From Sinonovacula constricta (Eukaryota > Mollusca > Bivalvia > Cardiida > Solecurtidae): DNA of 64,000 nt. The stretch lies in contig CM017572.1 of the NCBI GenBank assembly GCA_007844125.1, positions 46,335,502 to 46,399,501 on the forward strand, written 5' to 3'. Positions within the stretch are counted from its first letter, which is position 1. Each line of letters starts with the position of its first letter. The notes under the pieces are model-generated. The model did not search any database. It worked only from the letters and a program-made list of their open reading frames with translations, and had not been told where the DNA came from. Shown piece after piece: positions 36,049-49,522 of this stretch. Both the position numbers and the translations under genes were made by a program.

Positions 36049-38669
36049 CTAAGATAACAGCTCCATCCTTATTGAAGGTTTGTCATCTGTAAATTTATTT
36101 CTTGGGGTATGGGTTGTTCTTTTTCTTCACGGGCGTGAAAATACATATGAAGCAGAAGACATGTGACATATATAAATAGCTGTTGAAGAAGCAATTTTTT
36201 CAAGTTGAATGTATCAAACCCGCTAAAACATGGACTAACTTAGTCAGTAAACGGGTAAAAACACATGTGTTTGTTATATGTGAAAGGTATCTGGTCGAAT
36301 GCTAGAACATTGTAACTATCATACAAATGCAAAACAAATCTCACCTGCTTTAAAATGGACACACCATCTTTGGCCTAGATGATATTTCTAAATCAAAACT
36401 GAGATTTATCAACAATGCGTGGACGGTATAATTTGCTTTTGATTGAGATTGTCTTAAGATATAATTAATAAAATTTCTATCTACATGTGATGTGATTCTT
36501 CCGGAAGAACACATTTTTAGATATACTTTGGTAAGTAAGGGTTTACTTGATAGGTTATTTCTTGGCCTCTGACCAACGAGCTGCAGTACCAAAATGTCAA
36601 TTTATTTCAGGGGCATGAAACTGACATAGTTTACACAAGAAATATACATGCACAAGCAAGTTCAATGTGTAAAAAACTGTTAAAATTGAATATAATTTCT
36701 ACTTATCCATGTGTTTGCTTTATCGTCATTTTAACATACACAACATAATACATCCATTAAAAGACTTCTAAAATCTAAATGTATGAGATAATTAGCCTCA
36801 TAGTATTACTGACCAGCCTCCACGCATCAGATCATCAAGTTATTTGCCCATCGAATGGCATTTAGTATTTTTGAACAATGAACGACCAATATTCTATTAA
36901 TTATTTATAAGAGACAGTATCTTTCCAAAAAGCAATAAATATTTAACACAACTCATTTCGCCTCGATTATTTCTTATTTTTTATTTTCGAAAATGAATAT
37001 TGTGCGAGAATAATTGTTGAATTGTTGCTTTTTTGTATGCATCTACGAGAACAAATGAATTTATTATGTCATGCTCGTATTATAAATAATGTTAACATGT
37101 AATTTTGGTGCAGTAAATGTGAATATTTTGAAATAAATAGTTTAGCGGTGATTATAAGAACAAGGCGGACAACTTAAAATTCGATTCAAGTCACTCAGTC
37201 ACCAAATCTAGGCATTTAATTAAAATTTCATTTTATTGTTTTGCTATCATCAAATTATGTAGAAGTTGAATGTCTATCGTACTCATTGCATACAGTCAGC
37301 GACTTAAAAAACCAAATGCAAAAACCGGTTTAAGTAACTGTCCGAGCTTTCACACAATTTCTGTAGTTTTCTGTAATATTTGGGATCATTCATGAAGTGT
37401 TTGGTAACTGATTACTTTTACACGAACACTTTATATATATTCCACCCAGCAATGAAAATATTTCTTTAGTTCTTTTCAACATTTCATTGTTTTGGAGGTA
37501 AACATAAATATGAGTGTTGTATGGCAGTTTAATTGACATTAGCATAAGGGTTCTAAACATGTATTTAACACTTTATGTAATTAAAATATAATATCACACT
37601 TTCTTAACAAAACATGTTTGCGTTTAATGTCTTTTTTAGAACCAAATATTAATAACAAATTAAAAATAAAGCAATCGCATTTAAATAACGTTAAAATAAA
37701 TATATTCGAAATATGCAGTACGACGTTTTCCTCTTATACTCGGTCAAAAGCTAAGCTCTTCATAATTGAAAAATAACAAATAGTTTATCGAAATTGTATT
37801 TGTAGAACTCTATGCGATCCTACATAATAAAGAAGAATTTAACCGCATGCTTACACCAGCTTCCTTACTTGTCATCACATTAAGCGTGGGTTGTTCAAAC
37901 GTACGTTTGAAATATAAAAAAGAAACATTATAGAATCATGTTTAAAGTGAAAGATAAATCATATCTCGTAACCCGCCCCTATTAGTTCCAGTTAATGATA
38001 TTTTGACTCTGTGGATGGATTATATCAGTAGGCGGCACTGTGTTGGTTTTTGCCGGAAGACTTCTGGTAACTCTATCTTTAATATATTCACACATTGTGT
38101 CGCTTTATCTTTTGGGGGTCTCAGCATAGTCCTAATAGGTTTCTACCTTATTATGATATACTTTTGTTAATGTATACCTGAGGGCGTATAGGTTAGAGTG
38201 GCGGTTACGTTAAGAGACATATAAAATTAAGATGAGTGTTAATGTTTCGGCACTGATAGCGTGTCTGCCTTAATTCACATTGGAAATCATAGTAAGAGTG
38301 CAGTATTTTAATTGTTCTCTTGTAAAATGTCATTTATGTTAATAGCTAGTAACTATGTTATGAGATTTGTTGTTACCTTTATTTTGTAGTTAATGCCACA
38401 TGTATTTTATTGTACATTTATGAGACAGAACCAATTAGCTTTCTAGCGATAGTTAGTATTTTTGCTGTATTAAAATTACAAAAATCGCTTTAAAACGTCA
38501 CGGTATAAAGTTATTTATTTTAAACACGCCAAATGTTTTGCAAATGAATATGGCTTTTCTAAACATATGTGTACATTGTTATTAGATGTAGGCTACTTTT
38601 TATTTTTATAAAAATAAGATGAATATAAAAGCATACAAGGCCAGCACATCTTGCAATGCACCTGTCCTT
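36049..38669. other. Non-coding AT-rich stretch
   Basis: No accepted gene. A short family A-like piece (AAACCGGTTTAAGTAACTG) lies at 37322-37341. The minus-strand frame at 36350-36592 is followed by a consensus donor (CAG then GTGAG) but carries a stop before it. Confidence 0.5.
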
Positions 38670-38892
38670 GGGTATACTAGTTATTGTCATTATTAGTCAT
38701 TAAAGTGAGGTCCCGTTATTGTGGTGGAGGAACAGACATAATAGTGTATAGCGGCCGGAACACCGCAGGTCAGCTAGAATACCGTCTCACAGTAAGTCTT
38801 TCGCCCTAAACAGGACTCGAACCCACTCGTTGGAAAAGGGTTAAGCAGTCCAGGGAGTTACAATATGTCGACTCTACCACTTCGTCATTGAC
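38670..38892 (-). mobile_element. tRNA-derived SINE, minus strand
   Basis: Read on the minus strand it has an A box (GACGAAGTGGTAGAGTCGAC, 38868-38887), a B box (GGGTTCGAGTCCTG), the body motif AGCTGACCTGCGGTG (38762-38776), and CTGTTCCTCCACCACAATAA. It is the same family as 22229-22475, with moderate divergence. Its presence inside copy 2 of duplication unit 1 but not at the matching place in copy 1 suggests insertion after the duplication. Confidence 0.7.
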
Positions 38893-39164
38893 TTCACAGG
38901 TTGTAATTGATGTTTAATGTATTGCACTGTAAGGCATGTGCTATTTATAAGCTATATGCTGCTCAAGTCTGTTTCTATGTTATAAAAGTCAGATGATGAT
39001 TCTTGAAATCTTCGTAAGAACCACCAGCGTTCAAGCGTAGCCATGTTTTCGATGTTCCAAACACTCGTTACATGTAATTGAGTGTTTGTGAAAAAATACT
39101 TTATGAAGTTTAAATAATTGGCACCATATTGGGCAATTATAGCTCAAATACTTTAGTCCATCAT

Positions 39165-40080
39165 AGAAAACACGCCGTAATCCCCGGCGCCGTTATGAAT
39201 TTGTGCAAACGGGCGCATTGTGAAATGATTCTTGAGAAAACATGACCATGTCGTGTTTTCTCTTTGTTTTGGAATTTAAATTAGATGAATATTGTTTGCA
39301 AATTAGAATTTGAAATTACGACTTTGTCAGTTGTATGATGAAAAATTGAGACATGTAGGAATCGATTCATGATTTAGAAAAGGAAGAGCAATTCTATACT
39401 GGTAGATGTGTATGTCGTGAAAAGATGATTTAAGTTTAACACTTTAATGTGAAAGTAGGACGTGCTACGTAAAATTCGAACCTGTAATTTATCTTAGGGG
39501 TTAACAATACACAACTTTCCTGTTTTTCCTATTCATCTACTTTAATCGGATAGAATTGTTAATTTCACACACATTGCACACTATTGACATTATATCTGGG
39601 TGTATAAATATCATTTACATGTTGTAGGTAGGGTACATGTTAAACTTTGTCCGTGTACACAAAACTCATAGAAATATACTGATAATTTAATATTGTCTAA
39701 AATTGATAACCAGGTAATGAACATGTATTTTTAAGTCATGCTTTCCAGTAAACCTAAATGAAAGAAGTTGTTTACCCTTCCCTATAATGTAAGATGACCT
39801 TTAAATGGTAAATGATTCACCTGATATTTACGGAGTAACCGGTATTTTCCACTTCACCGTTGTTAACAATTGACCTGAGATGCCATTAGAAAAGTAAAAT
39901 TCGTTTTAGAAATGCATTCAAAGGCCATTGGTTAGGCCTGAGATGACGCGACAAGATTGAATCACTTACAATGTTCAAGGCAATATTGTTTCCCCACAAA
40001 TGAGTACCGATTGATCAAAATAAATGCAATAAATACGTAGTCCTAAATGCGATCCAATGCATGATCGATTTAGTGTGATT
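39165..40080 (+). repeat. Segmental duplication unit 1, copy 2, anchors c and d
   Basis: This is the counterpart of 25630-26500, same order and orientation, offset about 13.5 kb. Confidence 0.6.
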
Positions 40081-40671
40081 CAATAAAGACTAAATAACTC
40101 ACCGGATGGAAATGATTCACATAAAAGCACTGTGAATGTTTATGACACACTAATCAATAAATACAGACACATCGCTCATTTCAAGTAAAAATACAAATGT
40201 GTAAAGCTGTATAAGATATTACGCATATATATTTTCATATTTTCCTAATATACACTTGAATAATCAACTATCGTAGTATGTCATACCATTATACACAAAT
40301 TAAGCAAAATTCAGAAACAAAGAGAATAACAGAGATTGAAAGGTGGGCTTATAAAACATAGAAATGTCATTAAAGACACCTCAAGATGCTCACCCACTTA
40401 GGTATATACAGCTGAATACTGCCTCGCTATTAACGTTTTTAGTTTTTTTGTGTCGAATTTCTGGTTTCCAAACTTTGATTGCAGTTGGAATAAAGTGTCT
40501 ATATGCTCTCTCTATGTACGTCTTCCATAACATCGCGGTAAATGGATATAGGATTAAGAAAAATGACACACTGTTTGCATTCTACACGGCTGTATTAACA
40601 AACCTATAAAATAAAAGCTGGCAAGGATGACTGTAAGTTCTTTCATTAACTTGTATCACACTACAGACTAA
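40081..40671. other. Region matching the empty site of the GC-rich insertion
   Basis: No GC-rich block is present here between anchors d and e. An 81-codon plus-strand frame (40364-40609) begins with ATG and is followed by AATAAA at 40611-40616. It has two hydrophobic stretches, but it is not conserved in the other copy and is not accepted as a gene. Confidence 0.45.
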
Positions 40672-40760
40672 ACACGATTCTTAATACAGTTAAATAGTCC
40701 TTCATTTGTACTAATTAAAACAGGAAGATGTTATTGAAAAACGTCATATTATTCATGGGT
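40672..40760 (+). repeat. Segmental duplication unit 1, copy 2, anchor e
   Basis: This is the counterpart of 28335-28430, about 12.3 kb downstream. Confidence 0.55.
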
Positions 40761-40873
40761 AGCGTTTTAAAAGAAAATAAAACACCGCGCTCAGCTGCAA
40801 TGTGTCTTGAGGCTTAGTCAAGTCAGCTTAGCTCATTTAGATGCTAAAGTAGACGTTATTGCAAACGATTAGC

Positions 40874-41392
<519 letters not shown>

Positions 41393-42594
41393 ATAAATGC
41401 TGGTGTGTTAAAATGAGGCACCGCAGACAAAGATCAAGTAAAAATCTAAATTGATAGAGACAGGATATAATATGGATAGTTTTTTTGAACACTACTACTA
41501 CAATAAGGTACATCTGACAGTTTCGACGACCTCTGTCGCCATCACCAGGGATTCTATGTGAAAGGGAATCATCGATTATTCCCCTCAGCAGGTGCGCTTA
41601 CGACAATTGGATCTCAGATGTGCGGGAGCTTGTATGTTCCTTCATCTCGGTTCATATTCGGGCACAAAAATAGTTAGAAAGGAAACAATGAAAGCAGCTA
41701 CCCAGATTAGCAAGCATCGACTATGGCTATTTTGCTAGTTATATAAGTGATATTTAAGTCATGTTCTGTCGCGCAATTTTGTCACAGGCTTGTGTTAAGT
41801 TCTTCTTTCATACAATTGTAGGACAGCATTCTTAGATAGTCAGAAATAGAACATGTAGTGTTTACATAATTGAAAAACATAATATTTACTTCTTAAATTA
41901 CATGAACTATAGTATAAAAGTGTTACCTAAGCTGCATTAATTATACTTACCAGTTTTAGACTGTACAATAACAAAAATAAGAAAGATTTAACAATGTAAG
42001 CCGCCACTTGTCATTTACAAAAACTGCAACAAAAACAACAAAAAACAACGTGAAAACAAATAAACAAACAAGAAAAACCACAAACAAACAAAAGCACCGT
42101 AACAATTATTATACACTTATTATTTAGAATACACAAACTCGCTAAAAGATGCTTGAATAAAAAGAAACAACTTAAAAATGAGAACCGTCGGAGTAAAAAT
42201 GATCTGAAAGAGTTGACTTTGCCTTGGCGTAAGAAGGCTATACTGGAGACTTGACATCTGTCAGAAGACATTATGTTGAAGGGGATCAGTGACACAGGTG
42301 TGCTCATGCACCTCCATGTCTCTTATTTGTTGTGACAATACTTCCCAAGAGTCACATTGCTCTGTCACAAACCAAATGTTTCTAGGTGACAGATTGAAAA
42401 AAGGAGTTCGAGTCTAAGAAGTTAATTAGGCGCATGCTGAACTTCTCACAGAGGTAGACATAACTCCTACTGGACAACTTCTCATCAATAAAAAGGTGCA
42501 ACAGTTTGCTGTATGACTGTCAATAAACGTGTCACATTTCTTGATATTTATCATGACTGAACTATTTCTGACAGAACAGTGGTTTATCTGATGT
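41393..42594. other. Non-coding stretch
   Basis: No gene was recognised. The minus-strand frame at 42011-42307 begins in an A/C-rich, low-complexity stretch (AAACAACAAAAAACAACG on plus) and is not accepted. Confidence 0.5.
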
Positions 42595-42955
42595 CGTTTA
42601 AACAATAATAAGAATATATGACAAAGTCGTATGAACATTGCAACATATACCAACACTTGAAAAGGCACGGGACAGATGTATTTCACATGCAAGCCAAGCG
42701 AAAAGCAAGAACAAACCCGTGATGAGTCATTTAACTAAAGGAGCAAACCCGACAGTTACCGCATTGAAACGGTCAGTCGGCAATATTGACCGACTGGGAG
42801 CTTAAACCGGTTTTAAAGAGCTCTAACCTCGCACTTTCTGATGGGTGTCTCAAATGCAATCAATGAAAAGACGATTGATCTATTCGAATAAAAAGAAATG
42901 TCCCAGCGCTGACGTTTTCTTAGACAAGTTATGGCGAAAATTGGGACGTCGTTCA
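42595..42955 (-). repeat. Dispersed repeat family A, copy 3 (inverted)
   Basis: This is the inverted counterpart of 23262-23600 over its full length. The plus-strand frame starting ATGAGTCATTTAACTAAAGG matches the minus-strand frame of copy 2 for 26 codons with about seven changes, then meets TAA. Confidence 0.7.
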
Positions 42956-43315
42956 AAAATTAGGCCCACATAGTGTTTAAAAAGAGAGAGGTATTATTTC
43001 GATTAAAAGATCAACACAAAAATAGTTCATTGTAAATGAAATTTATTTTTTTAATAAAAAAAAAAAAACAACAACAGAGAAGAGTAAATGGTTGCTGCAT
43101 CCTGTTCATGTGAAGATGGAATTGAGGAACTTAAGTCCAATGCCCATCAAATATAATACAGGTAACAATCCTGAAACCCGTGACATATCAAGCCTGTGCT
43201 TCAATCCTTGCAAGCAGAATGGAATGCCTCTTCAGAATAAAATTAAACGATGCCATGCTGCAATTGGAACGACATATTACAAAGCCCATGTATAGAATAT
43301 GAAAAATAAACTGTT

Positions 43316-43342
43316 TGTCCGTCTGTCTGTCTGTCTGCCTGT
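43316..43342. repeat. Short (GTCT)n microsatellite
   Basis: Five to six GTCT units. Confidence 0.9.
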
Positions 43343-43598
43343 AAATATATAAAAGCATTTTCTTCTGATTTACTGTTCCAAAACATATTCCTAGTACAAA
43401 CAGATGTTGTTTCATTATATGACTTTATCTAATTTGGGCCATTTTATATTAATTTTATGTTTGTTCGTGCCGAATTATCATTCATCAATAGATGATTAAA
43501 ATTAGTATTCCTTGTACCGTGAAATGGGTAAGGGTGGAACAAAATACCTTGTCAGTGGTATTTGATATACTATATTGAACATGCTTGCTTTTGAACTG

Positions 43599-43994
43599 CT
43601 ATTGTTTGGCTAAGAACGGTGTGTAGCGGAACCATGTAGCAATTATTGGAAAATAAACCAGAGCTCTGTAGCTGGATCGGATCACATAATTTGTACAAAT
43701 CGCCTGACAATCAGCATTCATTGACCGTCCGATATGATTGACACAACCGTGACACACTACAACCTCCCCAATGCATCTCATTTGATTCCAATGATCATCC
43801 ATGCGCGGAACAGTATCAACCGGTACCATATCAATATCAGATAACATGACGCGACGAGATAAAGGTCGTAACTTTAGAGTTTTGTTTGTCTTTGAAACAA
43901 ATTTCACAAGGAGATTTTCGTTGTAGGATATTAGCTTTTTGCATAAAGTAAAGACGAAGATGAGTAATAACAGGTGAATGCTATAAGTATACAC
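43599..43994 (-). pseudogene. Possible IL-17-like cytokine relic
   Basis: The minus-strand frame of 131 codons has a hydrophobic N-terminus (HLLLLIFVFTLC) resembling a secretion signal. Its Cys-rich middle is RCIGEVVVCHGCVNHIGRS then NADCQAICTNYVIRS. The pattern I-x-E-x3-C-x-G-C-[IV]-N, followed about 9 residues on by N-x-x-C/P and a V-[IL]-R step, resembles the central part of IL-17 family cytokines, which are expanded in bivalves. Two problems point to decay: the frame has no initiating ATG, because an ATG at 44001 is one base out of phase, and the C-terminal Gly-Cys-x-Cys expected of the family is missing. No AATAAA lies near the stop. The resemblance is from memory; a chance frame is possible. 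Confidence 0.35.
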
Positions 43995-46237
43995 TTTTCA
44001 TCGTTTCTCTATTTCTGTATTTGTTAGTTGTTGAAGTTAGAAATCTGTCGGAACCAAATTGAAGAAACGCAGTTTACTCGTTATATTTAAATACATTGTA
44101 TATGTGTCGATTATGACTGCATTTAAACTATACATCATCTGGTTCCTAATATTGTAACATAACTTGTTTTATTCGCGAATAATAAAAAAAAACAATTACA
44201 AATATTAAACAATGTGTTAAACGTAAGCAGGAATGAACATTGTTACAAGTACTGCTGTCAGAATAAATTTCATTGTGTAATTAATTATCAAACAATGCTG
44301 AAAATGTAAAACAAAATCTTTCGATTATCGTTTACTAAATGTGAAATTGTCATCAATTATTTATTTGATATCCAAACATTAATACTTAATCAATTAATAA
44401 TAGAATTTGTAGAGCACGTTATCGCTTGCATCGCTAAGTTGTTTTGGCATTTTTCTCTTTTTATCAAACGGAAAACAAAGCGTGCATAAAACCTCATGAT
44501 TTCTTATCATATAAAATGAAGAATATACCATTATTATCATATAAAGAAGGACTCACATGGCTCTTTACAACGATCTACATCAATACTATGCTGTAAACTG
44601 TAGTTCGGCTTGATATGTATCTTGTTACAGATACGGAAAATGAATTGGTATAGACATAACGTGTGCTGTCTCGACCAAGTTTGCGATGCTATTATTTATC
44701 TCGAGATGAAATCCTTGCTGTGTATGTGTGAGTTTTTTTAGGTAACAATAATGACGTTTAGTATTTTCTCTTAAAAAACGCTAGGATACGAGAATCATAA
44801 TTTGTATACACGCTATAGTTGACTATATAAAGCTGATAAGTGTATAGTATGAGGTTATAGACAATTGCAAATAAGAATAGTTATTTTATAACCGTATATT
44901 TATATGTTTTCTGTTATGCAGACCGAGGTTCAGTTATTTCAAGTATGTTGTTGTAAATGTTAACCCGTGTTCATATTTCCTAATGTATTATTTGTCAAGA
45001 CCTAATTCGGTTATGAAATCAAATGAATCATTACATCATCTTTTGTCTATGTTTGTTTTTGTCCTGTGTTGTTCCGTCTGGAGTGGCCACCTAAGCATTA
45101 TAGTATCAACTGACCAAGTAACATCTGCTGGTTAGAGTTGGAGAGAGACCCACCCTGCCCCTAATCAGTCCCTTATATATTAAGTATAGGACTATTGAAG
45201 GTTACAGGATAAAAATAGATACCTGTAGAACCTGTTATATCACTCTCACTACACAAGTACCACACAGTATCAGACTGGACACTAACTTTCAGTTTAGTAA
45301 GTACCAAAAAGCGTCGAAAAAAGTTGAAAGGTCTAATTAATGCAAAGTTCCAAAATAAACAGAAAACTGACCAGCATTAATGTTCAACAAACATTAAAGA
45401 CAATAGTAAAATACTATCACATGACGAAAATGTCACAGTTCCTTTGTAATCCTTGTTTGTTGTTGTCTTGTGTGTGTAGAATGTAGTCTTGGAATTTTAT
45501 ACGCGCACAAAATTCACACAGACACAGTTATCCGGATATCGCGGGTGTAAACAAACAAAGGTTTCCTGATAAGTTGAGCGTGAAAGTATGTTTAATAATC
45601 ATAATCATAGTGGGTGTTTTAAAGCAATGCTTTACAAAACTGACACAATATTGCAGCCTCCTACCGTGTCTTAATAGAATACAGATGTATGCAAACTAGT
45701 TATGATAAACTGCTGACCCTTCTAGGTGGATTCTATTAAGGATTCCGTACAATTGCAACAACTAATTGAAAATATTGGGATCACCACTATAACCTGGGTT
45801 TTCAATTGTTGTTTTTTTTAATTCGCTTAACCCCGGTCACATAAATATGGACAGACGTTAAAAATAGCATCGACACAAGTTGCTGTTGAAAACATGACAT
45901 GACAAGTAACGAAAGAAATATCCGTTTTTACTATTTAAATATATTTTCCATGTAAGCTTAAATGTCCCTTGTTATGAAAAGACAAGATACAATTAATTAG
46001 TGATAATTTACAAAGCAACAACAAATCATGGAAAAAATAATGCAAGAATGTGTTTTATTATGTCGCTAGTATTGCCACAAGACACTCGAAAATGATTAAA
46101 ATCTAACTACAGTCTGTGCCTGGCAGATTTAATGGGATTGGTTATAAATAAAATCACATACGGATGGAACTTTGATCACAGTGTGCTTCTATTTTAGATT
46201 GAATTAGATAATTTCCATTGCATTACATCTAGTCTTT
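43995..46237. other. Non-coding AT-rich stretch
   Basis: No gene or recognisable repeat was seen. Confidence 0.55.
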
Positions 46238-46295
46238 CTAGGGGGTAGATTGCTATTGGTAACAAAGAAGCAATCTACGGTATATTAGCCCCTAG
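46238..46295. other. Stem-loop-forming inverted repeat
   Basis: CTAGGGG then GTAGATTGCT (46238-46254) pair with AGCAATCTAC (46269-46278) and CCCCTAG (46289-46295). The loop is 14 bases and there is a 10-base bulge on the 3' side. It could be the remnant of a small MITE or a structured RNA; no flanking duplications are clear. Confidence 0.6.
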
Positions 46296-46369
46296 CTGCC
46301 TGTTGTGGACCCACACGACCTCCATCAAATATACAATTATACTTTGTTTTTCTATTGTTCTTATTTTTC

Positions 46370-47130
46370 CTGCGGGCAATCGCAAGTTCTGTTATAGCTT
46401 TTTTCCACTTCTTAAGATTTGTTCATGTCTACGTATAAATATGCTCATAAAAGTGTTGTAAGCTTCTGATAAATCTTATAGAGCATATCTGTTGATCGGG
46501 AGGTTATATTTCACGGTCGATTGAAAGGTTGGGTTTACGACAATCTGTATGCCATGATAACTGGAGATGTACATCGGTCTGATGGTTTCAGAGGGGCATT
46601 TATGTACATCAACGGAAGAAAGAGAACATTGTATTACATACGTTCTGTCTTCAAGCTGTAAGACGATTCATTGAACCTTCATTTAGATGCCATAAATCCA
46701 CATACATGTACATTTCCAGAACGCCTCGAAAAGGATAACATTTATAAAACGTATATTATTATGGTCCGGGTCTACTGAAGTGTTTCAATTTCCTTTTAGG
46801 ATACGGCTGCTCCGGAATTATGATTTCAATACATATCTACATTTGCAAGGAAATGTTCACACTAAAGTATACATTTACTTTCATATGAAAGTATGATTTT
46901 AGCAAAATTCCAACTCAAGTATTGGACGAACCTGATAAATATGTCCCTCTGTCTGAAGGTTTTATGACACATCGTTTATATAGATGTGATTAATGTTGTA
47001 TGTTTACCAAAAGACAAATATATACACATTTTCATTTTATGACAACCCTGATGGCAGACATGTCTAAATACAGATGTTCGGACTGCTTCTTCAGGAAACA
47101 AACCCAGATAAAAATGTTATTCATCATCTT
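46370..47130 (+). repeat. Segmental duplication unit 2, copy 1 (5' part)
   Basis: Two blocks recur at 52860-53210 / 54595-54790 and 61730-61970 / 63445-63620. The first shares GGGTTTACGACAA.CTGTATG, CATGATAAC.GGAGA.GTA and GGCATTTAT.TGCATC-like sequence. The second shares CCTGATAAA.ATGTCCCTCT then GAAGGTTTTATGACACATCG. In copy 1 the first block is open as VYDNLYAMITGDV, GAFMYINGRKR and IRSVFKL, then stop. Copies 2 and 3 have TGA near the middle of this frame, so a pseudogene or non-coding origin is likely. Confidence 0.6.
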
Positions 47131-48689
47131 GCATTTTATATAATCATTACTGGCATAACTTATGTCCAGCATAGAAACAAAGGACCTAAATTGACTTAAG
47201 TTGACATTTTAAAATGTTAAAGCTTACCTTAAATCATTATATATACTAACAGTCTCTTACATATTATATACTGTATACATGGCGCCAACACACAATGTGT
47301 TATTTTCCCCAATTTCTAGTCAGGAAATGTTTTGATATCTGCTAACTGCTAACCATGTACAACAAATTAATTAAAAAGGCATTATCCTGCATTGTAATTG
47401 TATATTACATACGTTTAAATGGAAACAATTATGCTTTGACCTATTTTTCGTTCAAGGTAATCAAATACATCTGACCGTTTGTCGAGAAATGTTTACTTCT
47501 GTTTGTATTATAGTCTCATGCTTACCCACCCCCTCCCCGCCGCCATTCCCGTGTGACCGTGTGATAGCTAAATGTTACCGATGAATAGTCTAGAGAGTCA
47601 TCAAACACGTGGAGTCAGTTACGAAACTCAATTAATAGAAAAATATTGTCCCACAGACATAGTGAATTAATTAGATTAATCTAAAGAAAACGACAAGGCA
47701 TTGAAAGAAAACCAGTATATATACCACTTTTATGGTCGGTTTTATTGGCATTAATTGGGTGAATCGGCATAATTTGATGATATTTTTCATTGCAGAAGTG
47801 AAATAACTTAGATTGAGGGAATAAAATTGTTAGTATTTATTATTGTTGTCTCTTTTACCGAACTCGCTGTCCCTAACGAACAAGCGTGTTCTTTAATGTC
47901 AAGTCAGAACGAAAAATTAATCTAGACAACCTCAATACAATTTGCCGTCTCCAAGAAACACGTGCCTCTACGTAGTAATTATAGGCATTGAATAAAAACA
48001 TTGATTCTTTTGTTGTTTTGGGATTGCACCGTCATTAATTAAATGCAATGTATGTTGCGTACTATTTTGTTACACTTACGAAATGTTTCATTTGACCAAG
48101 TCTCATGTAAATGGATTGTGGCAATTTTCTGTAGCGTGTTCTTTAACAACAGAAATCGTGTGACAAGTTCAAACCTTTTTATGTGTAAATCCTTTTCATT
48201 CAGTTGGTCGTAAGACTTTTTGGCTATAACTTGTTACACGGAAAAATGTGATTTATTCTGTTTACAATATTTTAGTATCCGCATATTAATACAGTTGTTA
48301 TGCGTTTGTTATATACAATCACAAACACTTCAGGCTCGGCACTTAATAGTCCACTGAAGCCCGAGACATTCTTCTTATTCGAAGAAGTCATCATTCATGT
48401 TGACGTAAAATCACGTTGGCATTTAAAGGCCGATTTCTTATGATGATTGCCAGACAAACCACATCTTACAAGTGACGACTGTCACCGACACTAAGCGGGT
48501 TTCAAACATGAGCCGACAATGTGAGAAGCTAATACAATACAGCATGAACAATACAGCTAAAAAGCCTACCATCTAACATGATGTTTTATTAGTTACATAC
48601 AGGGATGTACGGAAAATTGTTCACATTTGGGGTTGGGAGATGTTCGTAATTTGAGACCATTAAGCACGTTTAGACTGACGACGACATTG
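47131..48689. other. Non-coding stretch
   Basis: No gene was recognised. A GC-rich pyrimidine run (47527-47552) and a weak tRNA-like B box on the minus strand (GTTTGAAACCCGC, near 48500) are present; neither is convincing. Confidence 0.5.
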
Positions 48690-49440
48690 TATGGACGCCA
48701 ACAAGTTATCACTATTGATATTTACTGCAAATTGCGACATTTAATATATTTTCCTGAGATGTTACCAACCAGTTGACAAACCAAACTAGAGCTGCATTAC
48801 TGTACTCTGCTCCTGGTACTAAGGCGGAGTGATCTTCATAAGATATAGCGCTCTTCAATCAGATAACACGGAAACATTGTATATTTAGTTATTTGTTCAG
48901 CAGTTTACTTTAAGAAAACTTGTTTCCATGATTGAGTATATTCGTACGTTCAATTGCCCCTTTCTTTAATCATCAACAAGTTTAATGTCAGTAAAAACGT
49001 TAAACGAAAAAATATTTTTTGATTTTTATTCTATTATCTGGTTATGGAATTTAACAGTGAAAACTGGATTGTGCTTCAGGCCTAGGATGCTAAAACTTCT
49101 AGTCGCCTGTCCGTCTTAATTTTAAATACATTACGTTTTATTTCTAAATTATAACTTTTAAACATGTGTAGAGATGCGTTCTATCAGCCTTTTATTTCCG
49201 TTTTATTGCACAGACGCATTGCGCACACAAACATTGTCAGTTCTCTTGTATGAGGGGAAGTGGCACTTTACGAATCAGTGGAGAGACATCTTAAGTGAAT
49301 GTGTCAATGAAACTGGAAGCCTGCTCGTTATATTAATATTGTTTACTGACTGAATAGAGAAAATCTGCATGATTTGAAGCTACACATATTTAGATTTCGC
49401 AGAATAAACAACTGTAAAATGACAAACGTGAAATTTTCTA
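48690..49440 (+). repeat. Segmental duplication unit 2, copy 1 (3' part)
   Basis: It aligns with 56540-57290 in the same orientation: CAAATTGCG.CATTT.AT.TATTT, CTCTTGTA, GAGA..T..CTAAGTGAATGT, and GTTATA.TAAT.TTGTTTA. Similarity is moderate and without a shared open frame. Confidence 0.55.
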
Positions 49441-49516
49441 TTTTCTGTTGTAGTAATTCAACGAAGTAGTAAATTGTGCATTTATTTAAATCTTAAACGA
49501 AACGTACTTGAAGAGT

Positions 49517-49522
49517 TTTATT
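49517..49522 (-). promoter_or_regulatory. Polyadenylation signal AATAAA
   Basis: AATAAA on the minus strand, about 140 bp downstream of the stop of the open frame at 49662-50048. Confidence 0.4.

Noticed and set aside
36350..36592. Minus-strand frame followed by a consensus donor (CAG then GTGAG)
   Set aside because: A TAA precedes the donor in the open frame; a 43-bp mini-exon in another frame is possible but too short to support.
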